This document shows positions 1 through 6,888 of a DNA stretch of 15,088 bases, piece after piece. Source of the stretch: Spartobacteria bacterium. Its GTDB lineage: Bacteria; Verrucomicrobiota; Verrucomicrobiia; Chthoniobacterales; Chthoniobacteraceae. The position numbers and the translations under genes were made by a program. How positions within the stretch are numbered: position 1 is the first letter of the stretch; every line of letters begins with the position of its first letter. The notes under the pieces are model-generated. The model had not been told where the DNA came from. It saw only the letters and a list, made by a program, of their open reading frames with translations, and searched no databases. The stretch is taken from NCBI GenBank assembly GCA_025355595.1, contig JANXZI010000147.1:1-15088 (forward strand), in the 5' to 3' direction.

Positions 1-61
1 TCTGGTTGTAGGAATCACGGCGGAGACTGCCGCCGAAGGCGAGGATGCGTGGTGTGCTCAT
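1..61 (-). CDS. NADPH-dependent FMN reductase-like protein, N-terminal fragment
   Basis: Reading the minus strand from the ATG at 61 gives MSTPR followed by ILAFGGSLRRDSYNQ before the window ends, so only about 20 residues are visible. The pattern beta-strand, G-S-L-R, x, x-S-x-N is the phosphate-binding loop that opens flavodoxin-like NAD(P)H-dependent FMN reductases (typically I-x-G-S-L-R-x-x-S-x-N), which use NAD(P)H to reduce FMN or quinones in the cytoplasm. No clear SD sequence precedes the ATG. The gene is divergent from the lipoprotein gene at 391. The family call rests on this one motif; the exact substrate cannot be judged from a fragment. Confidence 0.7.
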   Translation of the reverse strand, partial: MSTPRILAFGGSLRRDSYNQ

Positions 62-390
62 GTCCGAGAAATCGCACTGCTCACCCCGTCAGTGCAAGCC
101 CGTGGGCGTTGTGCCCTGATCGTTTTCGCAGTTGTCCGCGATGGATGATCGCCGCCCGCAGAATATCGCCTTGCGCGACGGATTGCAGACTGGCGCCGCA
201 TCGGCATTGGCAAGAGTGACGCCGCGTTTCCCGCGCCGATCCCGATTCGGCGGCAGCGGCAGCGGTGGCGGACCCACCACTGCGATTCCCGGACCTGACG
301 GCGTCGTTGCAAAAAATTTCTAAGATAAACACGGCCGCCACGTTGGGCATGGGCGAACATCAGTCAGCAAACACCCATCACGTACCAATC
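62..390. other. intergenic region without a convincing gene
   Basis: These 329 bases separate two divergent genes. They hold a GGC-rich stretch around 245-271 and an A/T-rich patch around 307-330 containing TAAGAT at 321-326. That hexamer could be a -10 box for the lipoprotein gene, but no -35 box lies at a suitable distance. Short reading frames on both strands here show no recognisable protein. I see no RNA gene. Confidence 0.5.
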
Positions 391-639
391 ATGAAATCAG
401 CTATCATCGCCATTGCCGCATTCGGTTTTCTAACAGCCTGCGACAATCGTCCGGTCGCACCTTCGACGGAGAAAGTGATCGAGAAAAACACGACAGTCGT
501 CACTCCTCCAGTCAACAGTGAAAAGAAGGTGGAGAACAACACCACCATCGTCAATCCGCCGGCCACGGTTGAGAAGAAGGTCGAGAACAACACGACGATC
601 ATCAATCCGCCGCCCGCGCCGAAACCGGATCCAAAATAG
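391..639 (+). CDS. small lipoprotein with three 17-residue repeats
   Basis: An 82-residue predicted lipoprotein. Residues 1-16 form a lipoprotein signal: M-K, a hydrophobic core, then the lipobox L14-T-A-C17, so C17 would be lipidated after signal peptidase II cleavage. The mature part is almost entirely a three-fold repeat beginning at residues 27, 44 and 61, each close to E-K-K-V-E-N-N-T-T-I-V-N-P-P followed by three variable residues. It ends in a Pro/Lys-rich tail, PPPAPKPDPK. The start at 391 was chosen because it puts the signal sequence at the N-terminus; a longer reading from 265 adds unrelated residues. There is no clear SD sequence. Function is unknown. The regular, polar, proline-punctuated repeat suggests an extended surface or periplasmic spacer, which is inference. 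Confidence 0.75.
   Translation: MKSAIIAIAAFGFLTACDNRPVAPSTEKVIEKNTTVVTPPVNSEKKVENNTTIVNPPATVEKKVENNTTIINPPPAPKPDPK
469..621 (+). repeat. three tandem 51-base coding repeats
   Basis: Three in-frame units of 51 bases (469-519, 520-570, 571-621) inside the lipoprotein gene. Units two and three are the most alike (GAGAACAACACCACCATCGT versus GAGAACAACACGACGATCAT). Unit one is more diverged. Most differences are at third codon positions, so the protein repeat is better kept than the DNA repeat. Confidence 0.8.
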
Positions 640-807
640 CGGCCACGGCGGTCTGAGTCGAATCCCGCTGCTCCAAGTCAGCACGCCGGTGAACGCGCGG
701 GAGCGTGGGGGGTCTTTTTGTGGGAAGATCAAGGCGGGCATTTTCAACACTGTCCGCCTAAGGGCTTCGCTCACTATCACGAATTCCCTTCGACGATCGG
801 TGCGTGC

Positions 808-814
808 AGGAGGT
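808..814 (+). promoter_or_regulatory. strong Shine-Dalgarno sequence of the GH5-like gene
   Basis: AGGAGGT lies 11 bases before the ATG at 826. It favours that ATG over the one at 815, which is out of frame and abuts the SD. It is one of only two strong SD sequences noticed at gene starts in this window. Confidence 0.6.
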
Positions 815-825
815 ATGAAATCCCG

Positions 826-1947
826 ATGCGAATCTCCCCGCTTGTCGCTTTCGTCCTCGCAGTGCTTTTGCTGGCGTTTGATTTAGCGACAATCAGTCTG
901 GCTACTGCGCTGGAGGCGGTGAGCGTGTCTCCGGACGGGAAGTCTTTTGTGCTCGGTGAATCGGGGCGGGCGTTTCGCGTGTGGGGCGTGAATTATGATC
1001 ACGACAGCCGCGGCGAGAATGGGCGGCTGTTGGAGGATTATTGGGATGCGGAATGGGAGACGGTGCGCGGGGACTTTCAGGAGATGAAGGAGCTGGGGGC
1101 GAATGTGGTGCGCATCCATTTGCAGGTGGGGAAATTCATGAGCGCCGCAGATTCGGCAAACGGAAAGTCGCTCGCGCAACTGCGTCGGCTGCTGGAACTG
1201 GCGGAGGAGACGGGGCTGTATTTGGACATCACCGGACTCGGGTGCTATCACAAGGCCGACACGCCGAAGTGGTATGACGCGCTGGATGAAGATGCGCGCT
1301 GGGCGGTGCAGGCGCGATTCTGGTCCGCCGTGGCGAAGACGTGCCGCGATTCGCACGCGGTGTTTTGCTATGACCTGATGAATGAGCCGGTGATCAGCGG
1401 GAAGAAGGAGGAGGGATGGCTGAGCGGCGAATTGGGAGGGAAGTGCTTCGTGCAGCGGCTCACGCTGGAACCGGGCAAACGCACGCCGATCGAGATCGCG
1501 AAGGCGTGGGTGGACACGCTGACCGCCGCCATTCGCGCAGAGGATCGCGGGCATCTCATCACCGTCGGGGCGATCCCGTGGGCGCATGTCTGGCCGGGCG
1601 CGAAGCCGGTCTTCTATTCTCCGGAAGTGAGTCCTGCGTTTGATTTCGTGAGCATCCATCTTTACCCGAACAAGGGCGAGGTGGACAAAGCGCTGACCGC
1701 GATGGCGGTGTACGACATCGGCAAGCCGCTGGTGATCGAGGAGACCTTCCCGCTTGCGTGCAGCATCGCGGAGATGGATGACTTTCTGAAACGCTCCAAG
1801 GCCCGGGCTGAAGGTTATGTAAGTTTCTACTGGGGACGGACGATGGCTGAATACGCCGCAGCGACCGAAAAAAAGGAAGTGGCCGCGCTGATGGGGGCAT
1901 GGCTTGAGTATTTCAAGAAGCAGGCGGACTTCATGAAGCAGCGGTGA
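826..1947 (+). CDS. secreted glycoside hydrolase, GH5-like (cellulase family)
   Basis: A 373-residue protein with an N-terminal signal peptide (residues 1 to about 31: Arg at position 2, a long hydrophobic core, an Ala-rich end), so probably exported. The rest fits a GH5-type (beta/alpha)8 barrel that cleaves beta-glycosidic bonds with retention of configuration. Landmarks in order are WGVNYD near the first strand, NVVRIHL with the conserved Arg, DLMNEP with E187 as likely acid/base, SIHLYP with the conserved His/Tyr, and VIEETF with E305/E306 as likely nucleophile. E306 aligns best with the usual E-F-G. FYWGRT near the end supplies the strand-8 Trp. Start choice rests on the SD and the signal peptide. 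The substrate (cellulose, mannan or other) cannot be assigned. The propeller gene downstream has the same direction but is 158 bases away. Confidence 0.8.
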   Translation: MRISPLVAFVLAVLLLAFDLATISLATALEAVSVSPDGKSFVLGESGRAFRVWGVNYDHDSRGENGRLLEDYWDAEWETVRGDFQEMKELGANVVRIHLQVGKFMSAADSANGKSLAQLRRLLELAEETGLYLDITGLGCYHKADTPKWYDALDEDARWAVQARFWSAVAKTCRDSHAVFCYDLMNEPVISGKKEEGWLSGELGGKCFVQRLTLEPGKRTPIEIAKAWVDTLTAAIRAEDRGHLITVGAIPWAHVWPGAKPVFYSPEVSPAFDFVSIHLYPNKGEVDKALTAMAVYDIGKPLVIEETFPLACSIAEMDDFLKRSKARAEGYVSFYWGRTMAEYAAATEKKEVAALMGAWLEYFKKQADFMKQR

Positions 1948-2105
1948 GCGGCGGTATGGCCGTGCGAGTGCGTTTGGCTTTGGGGCCGCTGCGCTGCGCT
2001 GCGTGAATCGCGTCCACGCACGATGCCGGAAGATTTCTTGAAATCGTGCTACCATCCCCGCGGTTGCGGAGTTGTTCCGGGGAAACAAATCGAAACTCCC
2101 GAACA

Positions 2106-3761
2106 ATGATCCAATTCCGCGCGCTGTCTGTGATGATGTCCACTTTTCTCGCCGCCGCCGCGGCGCAGGCGGGCGACTGGCCGTCGTGGGGCGGCGCGGA
2201 TCGGGGGCGCAATATGGTGTCCGGCGAAAAGGGGCTGGCGGAGACATTCAAGCCGGGCGAGAAGTCCACGACGGGCGAAGGCATCCTGCCGGGCACGACG
2301 GAGAATGTCCGCTGGAGCGCGAAGCTCGGGAATCTGATTTGCGGGAATCCGACGGTGGCTGATGGCCGCGTGTTCATCGGCACGGACGATGCGACTTTGC
2401 AAAACGACCCGCGACTGAAGCGCAGCAAGGGCGGCATGGTGTGGTGCCTCGACGAGAAGACGGGGCAGACGCTTTGGAAACTCGCGGTACCCGTGCGCCC
2501 GAAGGATCGGCTGCCCGTGAACGCGCACTACGGTCAGCAAAATCTCGGCGTGTGCTCGGCGCCCGCCGTGTCGGGGAATCGCGCGTATGTGCTGACGAGT
2601 TCGTGCGAGATCCTGTGCCTCGACGTAAAGGGGCAGGCGGATGGAAACGACGGGGACTTCAAGGACGAGGGGCAATACATCGCGGGCAGCGGCAAGCCGC
2701 CCGTGGCGCTGGAGAAGACGGACGGTGACATCATTTGGAAATTCGATCTCATCGAGCAACTCGGCATCTGCCCGCACGATGTCGCGGCAAATTCCGTGCT
2801 GATTGATGGCGACATTCTCTACGTCACGTCCGCGAATGGCGTGAACCACGAGCACACGTTCTGCCTGCGGCCGGATGCGCCGAGCTTCATCGCGCTCGAC
2901 GCGCGCACGGGCCGGCTCCTCGCGACGGACACCGAGGATCTCGGGCACACGATGTGGCACTGCCTGTGGTCGCCGCCGACCATCGGCGTGGTGAATGGAA
3001 AGAAGCTCGTGTTCTTTGGGGGCGCGGATGGGGTTTGCTACGCGTTCGAGGCGCTCGCATCCGTGCCGGAGAAGCCCGTGCATTTTGCAAAAGTGTGGAG
3101 CTACGACTGCAACCCGCCGAATTTCCGCGACCCACTCGGCGACGGGAAGCCGTTCAACTATTACCTCGGCGACAAGCGGAAAAAATATTCGACGAACAAG
3201 AACGACGGCACCTTCCTCGGGCCGAGCGAGATCATCGGTTCACCGACGTTCCACGAGGGTCGCGTATATTGCACGATCGGTCAGGATCCGATGCATGGGC
3301 GCGGGCGTGGACTGCTGCATTGCATCGATGCGAGCAAGACCGGCGACATCACGAAGACTGGCTGCGTGTGGACGTACGGTGGTATCGAGCGGAGCATCGC
3401 GAGCGTGGCGATCAAGGACGGCCTGCTCTACACCGCCGACCTCGCGGGCAAGGTGCATTGCCTCGATGAGAAAACCGGCAAGCCCGTGTGGATCCACGAG
3501 ACCGGCAACGAGACGTGGAGCACGCCACTGGTCGCAGACGAGAAGGTGTATGTCTGCACGAAGAGCAAGCTCGTCACGCTCGCCGAGGGCAGGACGCGGA
3601 AAGTGCTCTCGGAGATTTCCCTCGGATCGAGCGCGTATTCCACACCGGTCGCTGCGAATGGCACGCTGTTCGTGTGTTCGCAGAGTTACATCTGGGCCGT
3701 GCAAAAGGGCGCGAAGCCTGCGCTGGCGACTGCGGCCGTTGCCTTGCCTGCGAGGCAGTGA
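2106..3761 (+). CDS. secreted PQQ-like beta-propeller repeat protein
   Basis: A 551-residue protein with a signal peptide (residues 1 to about 22, probable cleavage after AQA, mature start GDWPSW). The body is a series of PQQ/BamB-type propeller blades, recognisable by repeats of the form 'P-x-V-x-x-G-x-V-Y/F-x ... L-D-x-x-T-G-x-x-x-W'. Examples are NPTVADGRVFIGT, CLDEKTGQTLWKL, SAPAVSGNRAYVLTS, IALDARTGRLL, SPTFHEGRVYCTI, CLDEKTGKPVW and STPLVADEKVYVC. No haem-binding CxxCH motif is visible, and I cannot show that PQQ is bound. Proteins of this type are common in Planctomycetes and Verrucomicrobia as predicted periplasmic proteins of unknown role. The start was chosen for the signal peptide; an in-frame ATG at 2046 would bury it. 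No strong SD precedes 2106. Confidence 0.8.
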   Translation: MIQFRALSVMMSTFLAAAAAQAGDWPSWGGADRGRNMVSGEKGLAETFKPGEKSTTGEGILPGTTENVRWSAKLGNLICGNPTVADGRVFIGTDDATLQNDPRLKRSKGGMVWCLDEKTGQTLWKLAVPVRPKDRLPVNAHYGQQNLGVCSAPAVSGNRAYVLTSSCEILCLDVKGQADGNDGDFKDEGQYIAGSGKPPVALEKTDGDIIWKFDLIEQLGICPHDVAANSVLIDGDILYVTSANGVNHEHTFCLRPDAPSFIALDARTGRLLATDTEDLGHTMWHCLWSPPTIGVVNGKKLVFFGGADGVCYAFEALASVPEKPVHFAKVWSYDCNPPNFRDPLGDGKPFNYYLGDKRKKYSTNKNDGTFLGPSEIIGSPTFHEGRVYCTIGQDPMHGRGRGLLHCIDASKTGDITKTGCVWTYGGIERSIASVAIKDGLLYTADLAGKVHCLDEKTGKPVWIHETGNETWSTPLVADEKVYVCTKSKLVTLAEGRTRKVLSEISLGSSAYSTPVAANGTLFVCSQSYIWAVQKGAKPALATAAVALPARQ

Positions 3762-3885
3762 GAATCACCGCGGGCGGCTCGCCTTGGAGATCGGATCGCG
3801 AGGTGATTCGCAAGCCAGGGGGCCGCACCGCGGTTTCACTCGCGGCGGAGTTCGATCAGCGGATGGCACATGGCGCGTTCGCCAT

Positions 3886-3913
3886 TTGACGAACTGGATT
3901 TGGCGACTACCTT
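3886..3913 (+). promoter_or_regulatory. sigma70-type promoter for the coiled-coil protein gene
   Basis: TTGACG (3886-3891), 16 bases, then TACCTT (3908-3913). The start of transcription would fall near 3920, giving a leader of only about 8 bases before the ATG at 3928. Both boxes match the consensus at most positions; activity is inferred. Confidence 0.5.
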
Positions 3914-3927
3914 CCGCGCCCTTACCC

Positions 3928-4311
3928 ATGTCCAACAACCAATCCTCAATCGAACGTATCGCAGACCTCAAAGCCCAAATCGCCGCCATCGAGCAGGGTG
4001 CCATGCAGGAGCTCATGGACAGGCGCAACACCCTGAGCCGCGAACTGGCCGCTGTGGATGCCGAGATCGCACGGCTCACTGGGAAGCCCGTGGAAGCGAG
4101 GAAGACGCGCGTCTCCGCACCGAAGGCCGCCGGCAAGTCGCCTTCGCTCCAGGATCTCAAGGGGATTATTGCTGCGGCACCCGAAAAGACTCTCAACATC
4201 CGCAAGGAAGGTTACGACCTGAGAAACATCAAGACGCTCGCGCAGGCGAATCCCCAGCTCCTCCAGCTCGGCGGCAAGGGCGCATGGCCGACCGTGAAAC
4301 TGCTGAAGTAG
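3928..4311 (+). CDS. small coiled-coil protein with basic linker, function unknown
   Basis: A 127-residue protein I cannot assign to a named family. Residues about 7-51 form a coiled coil: hydrophobics recur at I8, I11, L14, I18, I21, M26, L29, L36, L40, V43, I47 and L50 among many charged residues. Residues about 53-73 are a basic, Ala/Ser-rich linker (RKTRVSAPKAAGKSPS). The C-terminal 54 residues look like a small folded alpha/beta or winged-helix-like domain ending GGKGAWPTVKLLK. The layout (oligomerising coil, flexible basic linker, small C-terminal domain) recalls nucleoid proteins such as H-NS, but the H-NS DNA-binding motif is absent, so DNA binding is only a hypothesis. It has its own promoter (3886-3913) and terminator (4333-4367), so it is probably a single-gene transcript. 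Confidence 0.7.
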   Translation: MSNNQSSIERIADLKAQIAAIEQGAMQELMDRRNTLSRELAAVDAEIARLTGKPVEARKTRVSAPKAAGKSPSLQDLKGIIAAAPEKTLNIRKEGYDLRNIKTLAQANPQLLQLGGKGAWPTVKLLK

Positions 4312-4332
4312 TTTCCGATTTCATCGTCTGGG

Positions 4333-4367
4333 CTCCGATCATCCGTGCGGATGATCGGGGTTCTTTC
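4333..4367 (+). terminator. intrinsic terminator after the coiled-coil protein gene
   Basis: A perfect 10-base-pair stem (CCGATCATCC at 4335-4344, GGATGATCGG at 4349-4358) with loop GTGC, followed by the T-rich run GGTTCTTTCTT. It begins about 20 bases after the stop codon at 4311. It would separate this transcript from the SET gene downstream. Confidence 0.75.
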
Positions 4368-4458
4368 TTCCGCACTCCGGGGCCATTGTCATTCGCCCCG
4401 GCGTTCGCTCGGAAGCAGAGGGAAGGACGAGCCTGCCAGTTTTTTCCGACGAAAATTT

Positions 4459-5007
4459 ATGCCAAAGAAGACAGCCGTGAAGTGCCCACCGGACGCGCCA
4501 AAGGACCGCATCGCATTTCGGGATTCCGGCATCCATGGGATGGGCTGCTTTGCCGTGTGCACGATCAGGAAGGGAATGCCGATCATCGAATACGTCGGCG
4601 AGCGGATCACGAAGGCGGAAGGCGCGCTGCGGTGCGATGCGAACAACCGTTTCATCTTCGTGCTCGACGACGAAACCGATGTGGATGGCGATGTGAGCTG
4701 GAACCCCGCGAGGCACATCAACCACGGTTGCGCGCCAAATGCGGAGGCTGAGATCTTCGGCGATCAGATCTGGATCATGGCGATTCGCAACATCGCGGAG
4801 GGCGAGGAAATCACCTTCAACTACGGCTACGATCTCGAGGATCACAAAAGCCATCCGTGCCGCTGCGGCGCGGAGAGCTGCGTGGGCTACATGGTGGCCA
4901 TGGAATTTTTTCCGAAATTGACCCGCAAAGATCAAGTGCCTGCGGCGAAGACCCCCAAGGATTCCTCGCGGCGCCGCGGCGCGCTGGCCGCGACGTTGGC
5001 TGTTTGA
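4459..5007 (+). CDS. SET-domain protein, predicted lysine methyltransferase
   Basis: A 182-residue cytoplasmic protein made up mostly of one SET domain, the fold that transfers methyl from S-adenosylmethionine to lysine side chains. Visible in order are GMGCFAV (the usual G-x-G-x-F/V-A motif), MPIIEYVGERIT, RHINHGCAPNAEAE (the N-H-S-C-x-P-N motif, with Gly in place of Ser), GEEITFNYGYD (the G-E-E-L-T-x-x-Y motif with the catalytic Tyr) and a post-SET cluster CRCGAESCVGYM (C-x-C-x4-C-x-G), probably a zinc site with one Cys of the core. A basic tail of about 30 residues follows. The start at 4459 is the Met nearest the domain; in-frame upstream codons to 4345 overlap the terminator hairpin and look non-coding. 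The target is unknown; the Lys-rich coiled-coil protein upstream is a conceivable one. No clear SD. Confidence 0.85.
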   Translation: MPKKTAVKCPPDAPKDRIAFRDSGIHGMGCFAVCTIRKGMPIIEYVGERITKAEGALRCDANNRFIFVLDDETDVDGDVSWNPARHINHGCAPNAEAEIFGDQIWIMAIRNIAEGEEITFNYGYDLEDHKSHPCRCGAESCVGYMVAMEFFPKLTRKDQVPAAKTPKDSSRRRGALAATLAV

Positions 5008-5340
5008 AACTTTGAAACATGCCAAAGGGCACGAAGGGTGGGGTCTTGCTTCGTGCGCTTCCGTGTCGTTCGCGGGCCATCCGTGGTCTCGCGCATTTCG
5101 AGGTTGAGTTCCTGCTGCTACGTTCCGCCCCTCCGTGCTCGGGCTCGTTCTCACGAGGCTTTACGGTGATGTAGCGAAGTTCGAATTGCGCCCCGGCGGA
5201 CCCTGATTCTGCGCGCTGCGGATGACAGAGCAGAGCGTCGTCTTCTGCGGCTGATGCTGTGCGACAGAAAAAATGTCGGCAGCTACGTCGGCCACCAAAT
5301 GGATCTCTTCCTCGACGACGGAAGGTCGGCGCGGGTCGCG
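5008..5340. other. intergenic region between convergent genes
   Basis: These 333 bases lie between the convergent SET and hupE-like genes. No coding frame with a recognisable protein is seen. The stretch 5049-5085 reads as a degenerate series of TTCGTG-like units (CTTCGTGCG, CTTCCGTGT, CGTTCGCGG, CATCCGTGG). No obvious rho-independent terminator or RNA gene is seen. Confidence 0.45.
5049..5085 (+). repeat. degenerate TTCGTG-unit intergenic repeat
   Basis: Four imperfect units of about 9-10 bases built on TTCGTG. A related string, TTCGTGGTTCAC, occurs in inverted orientation at 5957-5968 beyond the hupE-like gene. This resembles a type of short intergenic repeat I associate with PVC genomes, but that comparison is from memory. 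Confidence 0.3.
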
Positions 5341-5922
5341 TCAGATCACGCCGAGCGCACTGAGGATCGCGATGGAGAAGATCGCTGCGCCTGCTGTGCG
5401 GATCGCGCGTTGTTGCGCGGTGTGCCGGAGTGAAAGGCCGAGGGCGACGCCGAGCGTGTGCAGCAGTGTCGTCGCGAGGATGAAGCCGACTGCGGTGAGC
5501 AGTCCCGGTGCATTTGCCGGAATCTCAGCGCCGTGCGCCTGCCCGTGAAACAGTGCGGCGACTGCGACGACGGCTGCGCTGGCACCGAGCGGGAGTCGTT
5601 TGGCGAAGGCCACGAGCGCGCCGAGGACGATGACGCTCGCGAGAATCCCCGGCTCCACAAATGGCAAAGTCACGCCGCTCATTCCGAGCGCGGCGCCTGC
5701 CGCCATCGAGCACACGAAGGACAGCGGCAGGATCCACAGCGCGCGCTTTCCGAGCTGCACCGCCCACAGGCCGACGGCGATCATCGCGAGGATGTGGTCG
5801 AGCCCGCTGAAGGGATGGGCGAGGCCCCAGCCGATGCCCCCGGTCGTCGCGCCGTGTCCGGGATGGGCGTGGGCGAGCGTGGGGACGAGGGCGAGTGCGA
5901 AGGCGAGTCGTGCGGGTTTCAT
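5341..5922 (-). CDS. hupE: HupE/UreJ family nickel permease-like protein
   Basis: A 193-residue, very hydrophobic membrane protein with a cleavable signal peptide ending THAHA-type just before HPGHG (residues 20-24), then about six membrane segments. HupE/UreJ proteins carry nickel (or possibly cobalt) for hydrogenase or urease. The family motifs are clear: HPFSGLDHILAM (H36, D42, H43), F69, E90 and FHGQAHGAE (H130, E133). From memory, these positions correspond to residues shown to matter in Rhizobium leguminosarum HupE. No hydrogenase or urease gene is in the window, so the client enzyme is unknown. The gene is convergent with the SET gene and divergent from the metallopeptidase. A candidate promoter (5931-5959) ends almost at the ATG. 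Confidence 0.85.
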   Translation of the reverse strand: MKPARLAFALALVPTLAHAHPGHGATTGGIGWGLAHPFSGLDHILAMIAVGLWAVQLGKRALWILPLSFVCSMAAGAALGMSGVTLPFVEPGILASVIVLGALVAFAKRLPLGASAAVVAVAALFHGQAHGAEIPANAPGLLTAVGFILATTLLHTLGVALGLSLRHTAQQRAIRTAGAAIFSIAILSALGVI

Positions 5923-5930
5923 GGCGGGAG

Positions 5931-5959
5931 TTTAGAGCGAATCCGCACGCAAATGTGAA
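5931..5959 (-). promoter_or_regulatory. candidate promoter of the hupE-like gene
   Basis: On the minus strand TTCACA (5959-5954), 17 bases, then TCTAAA (5936-5931). The predicted transcription start is near 5924, only about 2 bases before the ATG at 5922. Each box is a moderate match, so this is tentative. Confidence 0.35.
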
Positions 5960-6038
5960 CCACGAACACGCGCTGAAACGAAGATATTGCGCAGTCCTCA
6001 CTGGCGTGCGGCCCGGTGCGCTGGCATCACTTTTCCCG

Positions 6039-6863
6039 ATGAAAATGCCACGCCTTTTCGCACTCTGCACTCTCGCGCGATTTCTCGCGGTCAGCCCGGT
6101 TGCTTCCGCCGCCGTGCCGGTGATCGCGGTGCAGGATGGCGGGTGGGGGAATGTGAGCGTGCGCGAGATCCACGCGCTCGCGGCCGCCACGGCGACGGAA
6201 ATTGCGCGGCATTGCCCGAAGACGCGCCTCGGCACGATCATTGTGCATCACCGCGACGATCATCCGCAGACGGCCTGGGTGCGGACGGCGGATGGAAAAA
6301 TCATCGTCGGCATCGAGGCGCGTGACCGGCAGTGCGCGCAGTTTGTCTTCCAGTTTGCGCACGAGTTCTGCCACGTGCTCGCGACGCAGAGCAACGACTG
6401 GCAGCGCATGTGGCGTGAGGATGGAAAGCCCAACCTGTGGCTTGAGGAGAGTTTCGCGGAGGCGGCGTCGCTCTTCGCGCTGCGGACGATGGCGCGCTCG
6501 TGGCAGCGCTCCGCGCCGTTCCGGGCGTGGCGATCCTACGCGCCGGAATTCGCGGCATATGGGGAGGAGAGGATGCGCGCGGCTTCGGCCCCTGCGGATT
6601 TTGCGCGCTGGTTCCGGCAGAATGAACCCGCGATGCGCCGCAACGCGACGCTGCGCGCGAGCAACAGCATCGTCGCGGCGCGGTTGCTCCCGCTGCTCGA
6701 AGCGGAGCCGTGTGGCTGGGAGTCGCTCACCTTCATGAATCTCGGCGCGCATGATCGGAGGATGCCGCTCGCTGCGTTTCTTGCGGAGTGGCGGCAGAAC
6801 TGTCCGGCAGCGCTGCGGCCATTCGTCGGCAAAGTCGCGGAAGTATTTGCCGTCGCGTTCTAG
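6039..6863 (+). CDS. secreted HExxH metallopeptidase-like protein
   Basis: A 274-residue protein with a signal peptide (residues 1 to about 26, MKMPRLFAL then a hydrophobic core ending ASA). The central motif FAHEFCHVLAT gives H108-E109-x-x-H112, the zinc-binding motif of zincin peptidases. NLWLEESFAEAAS follows about 24 residues later, where E137 or E141 is a good candidate for the third zinc ligand as in gluzincins. I know no named family for it; protease activity is inferred from these residues alone, and the substrate is unknown. The start at 6039 was chosen because it places the signal peptide at the N-terminus; the frame extends upstream to 5895 but would overlap the divergent hupE-like gene. 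It ends 25 bases from the stop of the convergent MutH-like gene. Confidence 0.65.
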   Translation: MKMPRLFALCTLARFLAVSPVASAAVPVIAVQDGGWGNVSVREIHALAAATATEIARHCPKTRLGTIIVHHRDDHPQTAWVRTADGKIIVGIEARDRQCAQFVFQFAHEFCHVLATQSNDWQRMWREDGKPNLWLEESFAEAASLFALRTMARSWQRSAPFRAWRSYAPEFAAYGEERMRAASAPADFARWFRQNEPAMRRNATLRASNSIVAARLLPLLEAEPCGWESLTFMNLGAHDRRMPLAAFLAEWRQNCPAALRPFVGKVAEVFAVAF

Positions 6864-6888
6864 CGTTTCCTGTTTTCCCAAAATCTGA

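Noticed and set aside
132..323. A 63-codon plus-strand frame starting with TTG in the left intergenic region.
   Set aside because: Gly/Ser/Pro-rich with no recognisable motif, no SD, and a weak start codon.
321..326. TAAGAT as a -10 box for the lipoprotein gene.
   Set aside because: The only TTGxxx nearby (TTGCAA at 307-312) is 8 bases away, too close for a sigma70 promoter.
2038..2055. TTGAAA and TACCAT upstream of the propeller gene as a promoter.
   Set aside because: The boxes are separated by only 6 bases, and no other -35 box is placed correctly for TACCAT.
883..2247. A 454-codon minus-strand open frame opposite the GH5-like gene and the start of the propeller gene.
   Set aside because: Arg/His/Pro-rich shadow translation with no motif, spanning two genes with clear signal peptides and family motifs.
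4971..4982. GCGCCGCGGCGC, a perfect 12-base palindrome near the end of the SET gene.
   Set aside because: It lies within coding sequence in a GC-rich genome and is explained by Arg/Gly/Ala codons; not enough to propose a site.
5179..5186. GTTCGAAT, reminiscent of a tRNA T-loop.
   Set aside because: No flanking T-stem, anticodon arm or acceptor stem could be drawn around it.
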